Below, in pieces: positions 50,920 to 59,907 of a DNA stretch of 64,000 nucleotides. The position numbers and the translations under genes were made by a program. The stretch comes from Lysinibacillus odysseyi (lineage in GTDB: Bacteria; Bacillota; Bacilli; Bacillales_A; Planococcaceae), in the NCBI GenBank assembly GCA_014595895.1, contig JABUKB010000004.1, positions 1-64,000 of the forward strand. The letters are read 5' to 3'. Within the stretch, counting starts at the first letter, position 1, and every line of letters begins with the position of its first letter. The notes under the pieces were generated by a model that was given only the letters and a program-made list of their open reading frames with translations, was not told the DNA's origin and did no database searches.

Positions 50920-53178
50920 GTGAAGAAAAACTTTTTATCAGTTATGTTAACCGCAGTATTATTAGTCTCGCTACCGTTTTCGGCTTTAGCGAACGATTCC
51001 ACAACTCAGGTAGCTGCCAGTCAAGACTCACTTGTAACCATTGAAGCTTTTCTTGAAGAAGCTGTCACGGCTTTAACATTTCAGCATGCTTCGGACTATA
51101 TGAGAGCAGAAGTCATTGAAAATTGGCTTGGTGATTATCAGTTCGAAAATACAGGGGAATACATTAAGAAAAAACAAGCGGCACTTATTTTAGTAAAAGC
51201 GCTTGGTGTAGAGACAAACGAGAAAACACTGGATGATTACAGAAAAACAGCCGAAAAACTAGGCTTATTTAAAGGTATTTCCTCTGTAAAGCCGATTACA
51301 AAAACAACTGTTTCTAAACTGTTTAGCAATGTAAAAGACTATCAAAACAAAGGTATTGACAGCAAAGGGGTACAAGAAATCTCTGTCGAAGATTTTATGC
51401 GAAATCCTGGTAGTTTAGCATATCAATTATCTCCAGATGGCCAATACATTTCTTACGCTGATGAATGGCAAAGTCGTTTAAATGTGTTTGTAAAGAACAT
51501 GGCTGATGATAGTAAACCTGTGCGGGTAACAAGCACAAAAGATCGAGATATTGCAGGATTTTTCTGGAAGGATAATAATATCTATTATTTAAAGGATAAT
51601 GGAGGAGACGAAAACTATCACATTTACTCGTCTTCATTTAACGGTGCAGAAGAAAAAGATTTAACGCCGTACCCAAATGTTGTCGTACTTCCTATTGGTT
51701 ATTTAAAAGATGTTCAGGATGAAATTTTAATCATGATGAACAAAGAAAATGCAACTGTATTTGACGTTTATAAATTAAACGTAAAGACGGGTAAAACGAA
51801 ATTAGTAGCAAAAAATCCTGGTAATATTTTAAGCTGGATTCCAGATAGCGATGGAAAAATCCGTATGGCTGTAGCATCTGACGGGGTAGTAGGCACTGTT
51901 TTATATCGTGAAACAGAAGAAGCTGAGTTCAAGCAGTTTATCTCAATCGATGCTGGTGAAACAGTATCGCCACTAGGATTTTCTCAAGATAATCAATTTA
52001 TTTATGCCGTATCCAATAAGGGGCGGGATAAAGCGGAACTAGTGAAATATGATTTAAAGGGCAAAGAAGAAGTTATTTTCTCAAATCCACATGTAGATAT
52101 TGCAGGGGCTCTATACAGCTCAAAAAAAGATCAAATCCTTTATGCTACGTATATCACAGATAAAGTTCAATATAATTTCTTTGATAGCGAGTTTGAAAAG
52201 CTTTTCAATAAAATGAAAGATAAACTCGATGTAAGTGCAAGTGAATTTAGAATTAACGACTACAATAAGGAAATGACGAAATTCATCGTAAGCGTTTCGA
52301 GCGATACTGTGTATGGAAAGTATTATTATTATGATGCGAAAACAGATAAAATGACATTATTAGCAGAGTTAGGTTCATGGCTGGATGCTAGTAATTTAGC
52401 GAAGATGCATTCTGTTTCTTATGAAGCGAGAGATGGTCTGATAATTCATGGTTATTTAACATTGCCAAAAAATAAAATAGCTAAAAATTTACCGTTAGTT
52501 GTCATTCCGCATGGCGGTCCATGGGCTCGTGATATGTGGGGCTTCAATAGCGAAGTGCAATTATTAGCAAATCAAGGCTATGCAGTTCTTCAAGTGAACT
52601 TTAGATCATCCACAGGTTACGGTAAAGAATTCCTTGAAGCGGGCAACAAGCAATGGGGATTAAAAATCCAAGATGATATTACAGATGGCGTACAATGGGC
52701 AATTGATTTAGGCATTGCTGATTCAGAGAAAATCGGTATTTACGGCGCTTCCTTTGGTGGCTATGCAGCACTGGCTGGTATTGCATTTACACCAGACTTA
52801 TATGCAGCAGCGGTTGACTATGTAGGGGTTTCAAACATCTTTACACTACTAGAAACACTCCCGCCATATTGGGAAACGCAACGTAACCAGTTCTATGAGC
52901 GTATAGGTCACCCTGAAAAGGATAAGGAACTGTTAAAAGCTGTTTCACCAGTATTCCATGTCGATAAAATTAAAACACCTTTATTTGTAGCACAAGGGGC
53001 GAATGACCCGCGTGTGAATAAACAAGAGTCAGACCAAATCGTACAAGCACTTAAAAAGAGAGGTGTGGAAGTAGAGTACATGGTAAAAGACAATGAAGGT
53101 CACGGCTTTACAAATGAAGAAAACCGTATTGAATTTTATAATGCAATGGTAGACTTCTTTGCGGAATATTTAAAGTAA
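50920..53178 (+). CDS. secreted S9-family (prolyl oligopeptidase-like) peptidase
   Basis: 752 residues: signal peptide ending FSALAND, an N-terminal region (about 40-150) resembling S-layer homology repeats (KKKQAALILVKALGV, AEKLGLFKG), a beta-propeller (about 160-480), and a C-terminal alpha/beta hydrolase domain. The catalytic Ser is in YGASFGGYAAL, Asp in GANDPRVN, His in NEGHGF. It starts with GTG at 50920 after AAGGAGGG. It probably cleaves short peptides at the cell surface. Single gene between copies C and D. Confidence 0.9.
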   Translation: MKKNFLSVMLTAVLLVSLPFSALANDSTTQVAASQDSLVTIEAFLEEAVTALTFQHASDYMRAEVIENWLGDYQFENTGEYIKKKQAALILVKALGVETNEKTLDDYRKTAEKLGLFKGISSVKPITKTTVSKLFSNVKDYQNKGIDSKGVQEISVEDFMRNPGSLAYQLSPDGQYISYADEWQSRLNVFVKNMADDSKPVRVTSTKDRDIAGFFWKDNNIYYLKDNGGDENYHIYSSSFNGAEEKDLTPYPNVVVLPIGYLKDVQDEILIMMNKENATVFDVYKLNVKTGKTKLVAKNPGNILSWIPDSDGKIRMAVASDGVVGTVLYRETEEAEFKQFISIDAGETVSPLGFSQDNQFIYAVSNKGRDKAELVKYDLKGKEEVIFSNPHVDIAGALYSSKKDQILYATYITDKVQYNFFDSEFEKLFNKMKDKLDVSASEFRINDYNKEMTKFIVSVSSDTVYGKYYYYDAKTDKMTLLAELGSWLDASNLAKMHSVSYEARDGLIIHGYLTLPKNKIAKNLPLVVIPHGGPWARDMWGFNSEVQLLANQGYAVLQVNFRSSTGYGKEFLEAGNKQWGLKIQDDITDGVQWAIDLGIADSEKIGIYGASFGGYAALAGIAFTPDLYAAAVDYVGVSNIFTLLETLPPYWETQRNQFYERIGHPEKDKELLKAVSPVFHVDKIKTPLFVAQGANDPRVNKQESDQIVQALKKRGVEVEYMVKDNEGHGFTNEENRIEFYNAMVDFFAEYLK

Positions 53179-53204
53179 AACATTTGCATAAAGGGAGACC
53201 TAAG

Positions 53205-53319
53205 GCATTTTATAACTCCATGCTCAGCACTCATGGTATTTGAAGCGGTTGCTTGGTTGGAGTTCGTATAATTTATAAATAGGGGAACGAATTCTATAAA
53301 AGGAATTCGTTCTTTTTTA
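53205..53319 (+). repeat. rlmCD-end repeat D with terminator
   Basis: In frame, FEAVAWLEFV-stop (53239-53271) keeps EAVAWLE; the preceding His-Cys is lost. GAACGAATTC (53285-53294) and GAATTCGTTC (53303-53312) plus six T form the terminator. It begins about 30 bases after the peptidase stop. Confidence 0.85.
53285..53319 (+). terminator. terminator in repeat D
   Basis: Perfect GAACGAATTC/GAATTCGTTC stem with six T. Near-identical stems follow copies F, G and I. Confidence 0.92.
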
Positions 53320-53457
53320 TTGAACGAAGGGTCCTTTATTTCAATCATTCCTTGTTCCGCAATCAGACCATATTTTTGAATAATATCCTTATAGAATTCT
53401 GGATATTTAAGTGAGATTGTGAAGAAATCACTTAAACTAAAGGCGCAGGTTAGTTGA
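53320..53457 (-). pseudogene. unrecognised gene fragment downstream of repeat D
   Basis: On the minus strand an uninterrupted frame reads SDFFTISLKYPEFYKDIIQ, then KYGLIAEQGMIEIKDP, and runs into the repeat's terminator. Composition looks protein-like, but there is no start or upstream part. It may be the end of a gene cut by an insertion. I cannot name the family. The remaining gap to 53562 shows nothing. Confidence 0.3.
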
Positions 53458-53562
53458 ACGAGAAAATAATAATAGCGACTATATAGAGTGTCCGTAATTA
53501 GTAATTGGGGTAGTGATATAGGGAAGAAAATATGGTTATTAATTGGTGAGAGTTTGAGCGTC

Positions 53563-53608
53563 TAAAAAAAAGACATATTCCCTTTAGCGCGGGGAATATG
53601 TCTTTTTT
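53563..53608. terminator. terminator of the polysaccharide deacetylase gene
   Basis: AAAAAAAGACATATTCC and GGGAATATGTCTTTTTT form a long stem with A and T runs, so it can act on both strands. It stands 29 bases after the deacetylase stop. Confidence 0.92.
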
Positions 53609-53636
53609 GTCTTTTTTAATGGAATAAATGTGCTTT

Positions 53637-54506
53637 TTATTTCTTAAATGGAATATTCAACAATTCTGGAACTGTGACAAACTCATATCCTTGTTCTTGG
53701 AGTTTTGGGATAATTTGTCGAAGCGATTCGATTGTATTAGTTCGATCTCTACCTGGTTCTGCCCCATCGTGCATGAGAATAATCGCGCCCGGCTGAATGT
53801 TGTCTACTACCCTCGAAGCAATAACTTCTGGTGGGTCTTCCTTCCAATCCAACGAATCAACCGACCAGGCAATCACGTAATAGTTCATTTTCCTAAGTTT
53901 CTCGACTAATTCATTGTATAAGAAGCCATATGGTGGTCTAAATAATTTTGTCCGGTAACCAATAATGTCGTTAAGAGCATCTTCTGTTCTAGTGACTTCC
54001 CTCTCTAGAGTTCCGAGGCCGGATTCTTTGACAAGGTTAGGATGGGCGTAGGTATGGTTTCCGATTACATGCCCCTCGCTTTGCATTCGCTTGACAATTT
54101 GAGGGTTAGCAACGGCTTTTGAACCTAATACGAAGAATGTTGCTGGTACATTGTACTGTTTTAATACATCTAATACACCATTTGAAAAACGTGGGTCAGG
54201 ACCATCATCAAAAGTTAAAGCAACTCGTTTTTGATCAGCAGGACCTTGTAAGAAAAATATATCTGGATACCGTTGTTGTAGAATTCTTAGGTCAATAGGC
54301 TGCTGAGGATCTCGCCCGGAATTTTCAGGTCCTCTTTTAAGTTCAGGAATATTTTCTTTTAGGTTATCTGGTAAATCCGCTTTCACCCCTTGCATCGATA
54401 CATCTGCCAAGGGTCTCTCATTCGCATAAACAGTCAGGATATCTGTTATATGCAAACAAAATAAAAATCCCGTAACCAACAACCACTTGAATATTCGTTC
54501 TTTCAT
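53637..54506 (-). CDS. secreted polysaccharide deacetylase (NodB domain)
   Basis: 289 residues with an N-terminal signal/anchor (about 7-28), a linker, and a NodB domain from about 95: TFDDGPD with the catalytic Asp, the metal motif HTYAHPN (HxxxH), RPPYG, SVDSLDW and LMHDG. All motifs of carbohydrate esterase family 4 are intact. It would deacetylate peptidoglycan or another surface polysaccharide. AGGAG precedes the ATG. In the same segment as uvsE, same strand but 230 bases apart. Confidence 0.92.
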   Translation of the reverse strand: MKERIFKWLLVTGFLFCLHITDILTVYANERPLADVSMQGVKADLPDNLKENIPELKRGPENSGRDPQQPIDLRILQQRYPDIFFLQGPADQKRVALTFDDGPDPRFSNGVLDVLKQYNVPATFFVLGSKAVANPQIVKRMQSEGHVIGNHTYAHPNLVKESGLGTLEREVTRTEDALNDIIGYRTKLFRPPYGFLYNELVEKLRKMNYYVIAWSVDSLDWKEDPPEVIASRVVDNIQPGAIILMHDGAEPGRDRTNTIESLRQIIPKLQEQGYEFVTVPELLNIPFKK

Positions 54507-54705
54507 CCATTCATCTCCTTTAGTGTAGTTATTCGATATAAAGGGCGCTTTCCTAGAAAAAGGGGAAGGTCCCAGTGGATTCTCCTTTATCCAAGAATCT
54601 AATGATTTCGGTTTCTGATACTTAACATTTTTACATACAGCAATTACTATGCAAATTTTGTCTGTTTGATTAGAAAGCGAAAGTCAATTGAATAAAGGTC
54701 TATAC

Positions 54706-54733
54706 TGACACTGGAGATTTCTCCAGTGCCAGT
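54706..54733 (-). terminator. hairpin after uvsE
   Basis: CTGACACTGGAGA and CTCCAGTGCCAG pair across a short loop just after the uvsE stop; a T-run is absent on the transcribed strand, so termination is uncertain. Confidence 0.5.
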
Positions 54734-54738
54734 TATTA

Positions 54739-55704
54739 TCACTTTAAATAAAAGGAAGATCCATCAATCATTTCTACATCTTCAATATGTTTTATTTCTT
54801 CTATCAAATTAAACAATGCTTCATCTTTCTTTTTTGCCTCAATCATACAATGTATTTCCGGTACTGTTCCTTTGATTTCTTTTAAATATCTGAAAAACAT
54901 GTCTACGTCTACATAATCAGAATGATGACGAAATTCTCTCTCGCTTTTAGGACTTGAAATATGCATTTTTATTGGCAGCGGTGAATCCTTCCAAGTAGCT
55001 ACAATTCGGTCCCACTTATCTTCCCATTTTTCATGATAATAATGAGCGAGATGGTGATGATAATCAAATACAAGAGGTATTCCTAATTTTTCACATATAT
55101 ATAACGTATCATCAACTGTAAAAGAAGTATCGTCATTTTCAAGCATAATCATCTTTTGAATTGCTCTTGGAACATCCATCCAATTATCAATGAATTGCTC
55201 CAAAGATTTCTCGGTATCTTTATAGTTCCCGCCAACATGAAGAACACATCGGTGCGTCGGATCTATTTTCATTCCCTTTAACAATAAATAATGCATCTTT
55301 AACGTTTTTAAAGAGTTTCTGACTACTTCCGTTTTGGGTGAATTAACGACGACAAAATGATCAGGATGAAAATCAATGCGTATATTATGTTTTCTTGCGT
55401 ACGAGCCTAGTTCAGTTAGCTTCTCTGATAATGGTTTTATATAATTCCAATCAGGGAGTTCTTCATGGTTAGCTAAAGGAATCAATCGAGAGGTTAAGCG
55501 GTAGAAATGAATGTCATTAAAGACATTATGTTTTAATAGCCTAAGTGTATTTTCTAAATTTTTCAGTGCAATTCGCTCTAATTTTCGAATGGCTGCTTCC
55601 CGATCCTTAATTTTTTGAAATTGAGTGAACGTCATCGTTTGAGACGGAGAAGCATTTTTTAGTTCCATACTCATCGCAACATAACCTAATCGTACAATCG
55701 TCAT
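54739..55704 (-). CDS. uvsE: UV-damage endonuclease UvsE
   Basis: 321 residues, TIM-barrel UVDE family. Recognisable blocks are RLGYVAMSMEL at the N-terminus, FYRLTSRLIPLANH, RIDFHPDHFVVVNS, LHVGGNYKDTEKS, LENDDTSFTVDD and FDYHHHLAHY, with the metal-binding His, Glu and Asp residues. It nicks DNA 5' of UV lesions, and in Bacillus protects spores. GAGGTGGG precedes the ATG. A plausible adaptive cargo of the array. Confidence 0.93.
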   Translation of the reverse strand: MTIVRLGYVAMSMELKNASPSQTMTFTQFQKIKDREAAIRKLERIALKNLENTLRLLKHNVFNDIHFYRLTSRLIPLANHEELPDWNYIKPLSEKLTELGSYARKHNIRIDFHPDHFVVVNSPKTEVVRNSLKTLKMHYLLLKGMKIDPTHRCVLHVGGNYKDTEKSLEQFIDNWMDVPRAIQKMIMLENDDTSFTVDDTLYICEKLGIPLVFDYHHHLAHYYHEKWEDKWDRIVATWKDSPLPIKMHISSPKSEREFRHHSDYVDVDMFFRYLKEIKGTVPEIHCMIEAKKKDEALFNLIEEIKHIEDVEMIDGSSFYLK

Positions 55705-55933
55705 TGTCCCACCTCATCTGTAGTATGTACGGCAGGGAAAAATTTATTATCCAATAATGCGTTTAATTAAATGGCTGGAAAGATCAATAAAGACTTGGAA
55801 AATGTAAAATTTTTCTATATTAACAAAGTTAAACGTTATTTTTACACTTTATTTCTATACGTATTATTTAACAATGTAATTCGATTGAAGGGTAACAGAA
55901 GTTGATGGAGAATTAATTGAAGTATTCAATTAA

Positions 55934-56146
55934 AGGGCGCTTTAGTTTGATAAGCAACAGGAGAAGATGATAAGAAAAAAGACTCGATTCCGCTAAATGG
56001 GAATCGAGTCTATATAATTAAACTTACCAACACCAATGTGTTGCCACATAAAACCGACACATTGTAAGGCTGTCATGTGTTTGGGGTTAGTGTAATGAAA
56101 TAAAAAATAGCTGCGTTGAAAATCTTTATGGGACTCGCAGCTTTTC
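55934..56146 (+). repeat. rlmCD-end repeat E, long unit
   Basis: The unit starts with GGGCGCTTTAGTT (55935), has a hairpin AGACTCGATTCC/GGGAATCGAGTCT (55980-56011), then CACCAATGTGTTGCCACATA and the tail in frame: HCKAVMCLGLV-stop (56060-56095). AGCTGCG/CGCAGCT (56109-56142) plus TTTT follows. The beginning is shared with copy H and the tail and terminator start (AATAAAAAATAGCTG) with copy C. The gap 55705-56179 has no gene. Confidence 0.8.
56109..56146 (+). terminator. terminator in repeat E
   Basis: AGCTGCG and CGCAGCT pair across a 20-base loop followed by TTTTCT. Confidence 0.7.
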
Positions 56147-56179
56147 TGCTTTTTAATTTAAACAGTTAAAAGGCTAGTT

Positions 56180-56599
56180 TTATTTATTTAATTCTTTATA
56201 TAATACATATTTTAAAGCAGAAATTTCATCTTCAGATAGTTTACCTTCAATTTCGGATAATACTTCATCCTGACTAATTGAACCGTTTTGCACTTGTTCC
56301 TGGATATCCAGCAAACGATTAACTCCCACTTTTTTTATTAACACACGTGTTGCTTCTTCCTTAGTTTGGAAGGGGAGAGTATCCGGATTTGTAGTTGCTG
56401 CCTCGCTCATAATTTCTTGAACCTTCGCATCGTTCTTGATATAGGATTTTACCTCTTCCAGATTTTCATCATCTAAAGTAGTTTCCACTTTTTCGATTAT
56501 TTTCTCGGAAGCGATATTTGTCCCGAAATGCCAAGCAGCATAGCCAGCTGCTCCCAGTAAAACAAGAATTATTAGGATAAATGTTAAAAACTTTTTCAT
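56180..56599 (-). CDS. small membrane-anchored protein of unknown function
   Basis: 139 residues from ATG 56599 (another ATG directly before at 56602; AGGAG is seven bases from the second). One N-terminal membrane helix (FLTFILIILVLLGAAGY) is followed by an acidic, helical outside domain with LPFQTKEEATRVLIKK and LSEDEISALKYVLYKEL. This pattern is common among Bacillaceae hypothetical proteins that are sometimes mislabelled as Phe-tRNA synthetase. Function unknown. It lies downstream of the methyltransferase gene on the same strand. Confidence 0.8.
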   Translation of the reverse strand: MKKFLTFILIILVLLGAAGYAAWHFGTNIASEKIIEKVETTLDDENLEEVKSYIKNDAKVQEIMSEAATTNPDTLPFQTKEEATRVLIKKVGVNRLLDIQEQVQNGSISQDEVLSEIEGKLSEDEISALKYVLYKELNK

Positions 56600-56689
56600 C
56601 ATCTCACTCCTGACACATTGAATATAGCACAACTTCTCCAAAACCACGAAGAAAAGTTGTTTCCTATAATGGTTTTAATTAGTTCTGTT

Positions 56690-57463
56690 TTATTTTACTC
56701 CAACTACACGAATTCTTTTATAATCTGCAATCCAATTTCCTTCTTGATACAAAGTTTCTTTTAAATTGGTTTCAACATTTGCGATTATTTGAACTTTTAT
56801 ATGTTCAGGAATACCATCAAGTAGCATACCGCCAAACATATTGATCCAATTTCTTAATCCATTCTCTCCGTCCAATTGCGTCGGCCGATCATAGTGTTGA
56901 GCAAATGTCACTCTAAACCCTGCCTCTTCCATTATCTTCGAATATTCCGCAATACTTGGATAAAACCAAGGGAATTGTTCTGCTTTAAATGTAAATCCTG
57001 CATTTTTTATTTGTTGAATGATTTCAGCAATAATTGTTTGTACGTTGCCTTTTCCTCCAAATTCCGCAACAAATCTTCCCCCTTGTTTCAAACTGCGATA
57101 GATATTTTGGACGGCTTTCACAGGTGGCTGTACCCAATGAAGTGTTGCATTTGAAAATACCGCATCAAATTCACAATCGTACACCAGATTCGTTGCATCC
57201 TGGACAATAAACTGTATATGAGGGTATTTACTCATGGCTTGTTTCACCATATTTTCAGATTTATCTACACCTACAACTTCCACGCCATATTCATATAACG
57301 TACCTGCTAAATCTCCAGTTCCACAACCAAGGTCAAGAATTCTTTCTCCATCTTTAGGAGCTAATAATTCCACTAGGCTATTCCCGTATTTTGAAACAAA
57401 TGAATGCTTAACATCGTATAAACTTGCATCCCAATGATCTTTTGTGCCTTGAAATGTTTCCAT
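56690..57463 (-). CDS. class I SAM-dependent methyltransferase
   Basis: 257 residues with motif I ILDLGCGTGDLA, motif II VVGVDKSENMV, IQFIVQDATN and the post-motif FSNATLHWVQ, similar to trans-aconitate or malonyl-CoA O-methyltransferase-like small-molecule enzymes. The substrate cannot be told. ATG 57463 is nine bases after AAGGAG; the in-frame ATG six bases earlier is only three bases from it. Confidence 0.88.
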   Translation of the reverse strand: METFQGTKDHWDASLYDVKHSFVSKYGNSLVELLAPKDGERILDLGCGTGDLAGTLYEYGVEVVGVDKSENMVKQAMSKYPHIQFIVQDATNLVYDCEFDAVFSNATLHWVQPPVKAVQNIYRSLKQGGRFVAEFGGKGNVQTIIAEIIQQIKNAGFTFKAEQFPWFYPSIAEYSKIMEEAGFRVTFAQHYDRPTQLDGENGLRNWINMFGGMLLDGIPEHIKVQIIANVETNLKETLYQEGNWIADYKRIRVVGVK

Positions 57464-57689
57464 ATCCATTCTCTCCTTACTGTATATATTTATTAATTGA
57501 ATTATAATGGAAAAAATTGATAATAGATATTAACGAAAAAGTGCTCTTTCAATAACAAGTCGTTATTAATATGGAGAGATATATGGATATTAAGTGGGTG
57601 AAGAACTTCGTTGTTATAGCGAAGTTTGAGAATTTTAGAAAAGCTCCATAAGAATAAGGTTTAATTCTATTGAATAGGAACCGAACCTC

Positions 57690-57812
57690 ATTTATTAAAA
57701 CCGCCAATATCTGTGTTGCCGCCTACACCTCGCACACAGTGAAGCGGTCACGCGGTTGGAGTTAGTATGAAGAAAGAAGAACGAACTCCTGATGGGGGAA
57801 TTCGTTCTTTTG
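57690..57812 (+). repeat. rlmCD-end repeat F with terminator
   Basis: CCGCCAATATCTGTGTTGCC leads to the in-frame HSEAVTRLELV-stop (57735-57770). GAACGAACTCC and GGGAATTCGTTC plus TTTT (57779-57812) form the terminator. A partial upstream hairpin (GGTT...AACC, 57658-57687) corresponds to that of E, G and H. The gap 57464-57841 has no gene. Confidence 0.8.
57779..57812 (+). terminator. terminator in repeat F
   Basis: GAACGAACTCC and GGGAATTCGTTC stem with one mismatch and TTTT. Confidence 0.85.
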
Positions 57813-57841
57813 TATTAACGTGAGTGTATCTTTCAACTTAT

Positions 57842-58441
57842 TTAAAATGCTGACATTTCTTTTATAACAAACCCTCTTGCAAAGGTATTAAAAATACGTA
57901 TGAGGCGATCTGTCATTTCGCCGGGTGTCACATCAAAATCCTGCGCAATCCAGTCCGTAATTAATCCTGCCGTACCATATGCCATGTAACGCTTTTGGCA
58001 GTGATCATCAACAGATGGCACGCCGTATTGAATATCAAATTTATTTTTCAATAAATTAAATAGCGCTTCAGGCAGTTGCTGGTGAATATGCGGCAAGGTA
58101 TCTTCTAAAAGCAGTAATGTAAAGTAATCGCGGTGATCGTAAATATAATACAGCAATTCGAAAGAGTTTGCCTTTAACTCTTTTACTTTTACCCGACTAT
58201 CGCTTTGGTATTTAGACATGCTGTAATACTGAATGGCTTCAAACATTTCATCCATTAACTCTTCAACAAGCTCATGTATGTTTTGATAATACACGTAATA
58301 GGTTGAACGATTATATTGCGCATAGTCAACGATGTCCTTCACCGTAACAGCGCTAAATCCCTTTTTATGTACCATTTCAATAAATGCCTTTTTTAAGAAA
58401 TGCTTTGTCCGCAATGCTTGGTTGGAAGTGGGTTTCATCAT
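57842..58441 (-). CDS. TetR/AcrR-family transcriptional regulator
   Basis: 199 residues. The N-terminal helix-turn-helix lies in KGFSAVTVKDIVDYAQYNRSTYYVYY-type order (key parts VTVKDIVDYA and RSTYYVYYQN); the C-terminal domain resembles TetR_C of the DhaS-like group (YDHRDYFTLLLLED). It is divergent from the alcohol dehydrogenase, with operator-like repeats between, so it probably represses itself and that gene. Confidence 0.92.
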   Translation of the reverse strand: MMKPTSNQALRTKHFLKKAFIEMVHKKGFSAVTVKDIVDYAQYNRSTYYVYYQNIHELVEELMDEMFEAIQYYSMSKYQSDSRVKVKELKANSFELLYYIYDHRDYFTLLLLEDTLPHIHQQLPEALFNLLKNKFDIQYGVPSVDDHCQKRYMAYGTAGLITDWIAQDFDVTPGEMTDRLIRIFNTFARGFVIKEMSAF

Positions 58442-58473
58442 GTTCCTCTCCTATTAGACAGATTTGATGAAAG

Positions 58474-58490
58474 TGTTGGTTTCCTCAACA
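58474..58490. promoter_or_regulatory. operator candidate at the tetR promoter
   Basis: TGTTGGTTTCCTCAACA has inverted halves TGTTG/CAACA with a seven-base spacer. On the minus strand it abuts TATAAT (58495-58490), at the expected start of tetR transcription, which fits autorepression. Confidence 0.5.
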
Positions 58491-58530
58491 TTATAGCAAA
58501 TATTAAGGATGTTTTATAGAAAGAGAAAAC

Positions 58531-58555
58531 TGGTAGACTATAAATGTAGCTACCA
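58531..58555. promoter_or_regulatory. second inverted repeat before the alcohol dehydrogenase gene
   Basis: TGGTAG and CTACCA are inverted repeats 13 bases apart, enclosing TATAAA (58539-58544), a possible -10 for the dehydrogenase. It could be another regulator site. Confidence 0.4.
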
Positions 58556-58606
58556 TTATTAGAGGAGTTACAAAAAATAAGATATGAACAACTTGGAGGA
58601 GATAGT

Positions 58607-59560
58607 ATGAGAGGTTGGCTATTTTCAGGTACAAATAAACCACTAGAATTGATTGAAAAAGAAAATCCAAAAGCGATTCCAGGTCATGTTGTGATAGATG
58701 TGAAAGCAGCTGGTCTATGCCATTCAGACGTTGCAGCATTAGAAGATCCAGGTTGGATGCCGCTTTTCCCAAATGGTCCTGTTATTATGGGGCATGAGTT
58801 TGCTGGGGTTGTGATTGAAGTGGGTGAAGGCGTTGAAGCCATTAAAGTGGGAGACCGCGTTGGGGCTAACCCAATGAACCGAGAAACGAAAGTAACTGCT
58901 GGGTACAACTATGACGGCGGATATGCAGATAAAGTGCGTGTTCCTGCTGACCAATGTGTGGTCATCCCTGAAGGCGTTTCCTTTGTAGAAGGGGCAGCTT
59001 CAACAGATGCAGGAATCACATCGTATCGCGCTCTTTTCACTATCGGACAAGCAAAAGAAGGTACAAAACTAGGAATTATCGGTATCGGTGGGCTTGGTCA
59101 ATTTGCGCTGCAAATGGCATTGATTAAAGGCTGTGAAGTATATGCTACAGATGTATCTCCGGAAGCTCGAAAACTTGCTGAAGAACTAGGAGCTAATAAA
59201 GTTTACGATACTATCCTGGATATGAAAGAAGCAGAATGCGATGTCATTGTTGACTTTGCTGGTTTCGGACAAACAACTTCCGATGCATTAGAAGCTGTAA
59301 AAGTTCAAGGAACAGTTGTCGTTGTTGGTATGGGTAAATTAGAATCAAATATCAACACGTATTTAATGATTACAAAAGAAATTAAGCTTTTAGGAAGTAA
59401 TGGCGGGTCAGTAGAAGACTTACAAGGTGTATATGATTGCTTCGCTACTGGAAAAATGAATCCAAATCTTATTACAATTCCATTTGAAGAAGTCGACAAA
59501 GGTATTGAAAAACTGAAAAATCATGAAGTAAAAGGACGCTTAGTAGCTGTATTTGAATAA
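58607..59560 (+). CDS. zinc-type alcohol dehydrogenase, short form without structural zinc site
   Basis: 317 residues of the medium-chain dehydrogenase family. Catalytic zinc ligands are in GLCHSD (Cys38) and GHEFAG; the nucleotide motif is GIIGIGGLGQFALQ. The usual four-cysteine structural zinc lobe after GDRV is replaced by ANPMNRETKVTAG, which shortens the protein. Substrate unknown; control by the divergent TetR suggests response to an aldehyde or alcohol. AGGAG precedes the ATG. Confidence 0.9.
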   Translation: MRGWLFSGTNKPLELIEKENPKAIPGHVVIDVKAAGLCHSDVAALEDPGWMPLFPNGPVIMGHEFAGVVIEVGEGVEAIKVGDRVGANPMNRETKVTAGYNYDGGYADKVRVPADQCVVIPEGVSFVEGAASTDAGITSYRALFTIGQAKEGTKLGIIGIGGLGQFALQMALIKGCEVYATDVSPEARKLAEELGANKVYDTILDMKEAECDVIVDFAGFGQTTSDALEAVKVQGTVVVVGMGKLESNINTYLMITKEIKLLGSNGGSVEDLQGVYDCFATGKMNPNLITIPFEEVDKGIEKLKNHEVKGRLVAVFE

Positions 59561-59611
59561 AAGTAAGCTTTCTTTATTATAGAGATTGGGATCAAACAAT
59601 CCTCTGAAATG

Positions 59612-59656
59612 AAAAAGCCTGTGAAATTTTGTTGTAAAATTTCGCAGGCTTTTCTA
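59612..59656. terminator. terminator after the alcohol dehydrogenase
   Basis: AAAAAGCCTGTGAAATTT and AAATTTCGCAGGCTTTTCT form a long stem with one mismatch and a short loop. Confidence 0.9.
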
Positions 59657-59739
59657 TTTGAAGCTAATTATGTCTCAGTCTGTTTTTATTGTTAAATATA
59701 TTTCTGGAATTTTTTACGTAAGCTAAAAAAGGCTTGAGT

Positions 59740-59907
59740 TGAATATGCATTAGGAAAGTCGCTAGATTCCACTGAAATAGGAATCCAGCTATTTAATTAA
59801 ACCCACCAGCACCAATGTATTGCCATATGCACTCTGCACATTATGAAGCGGTAACATGGTAATTTATAAAGAGAGAACGAATTCTGTAAAAGAAATTCGT
59901 TTTTTTA
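59740..59907 (+). repeat. rlmCD-end repeat G with terminator
   Basis: A hairpin CTAGATTCC/GGAATCCAG (59762-59788), then TTAAACCCACCAGCACCAAT and GTATTGCCATATGCAC, leads to the in-frame HYEAVTW-stop (59839-59862); the following codons are lost. GAACGAATT and AAATTCGTT plus T run (59875-59907) close it. The gap 59561-60065 holds this unit and no gene. Confidence 0.8.
59875..59907 (+). terminator. terminator in repeat G
   Basis: GAACGAATT and AAATTCGTT stem with seven T. Confidence 0.85.

Noticed and set aside
53620-53909. 93-residue plus-strand frame opposite the deacetylase
   Set aside because: Shadow of the NodB-domain gene, whose catalytic motifs are complete.
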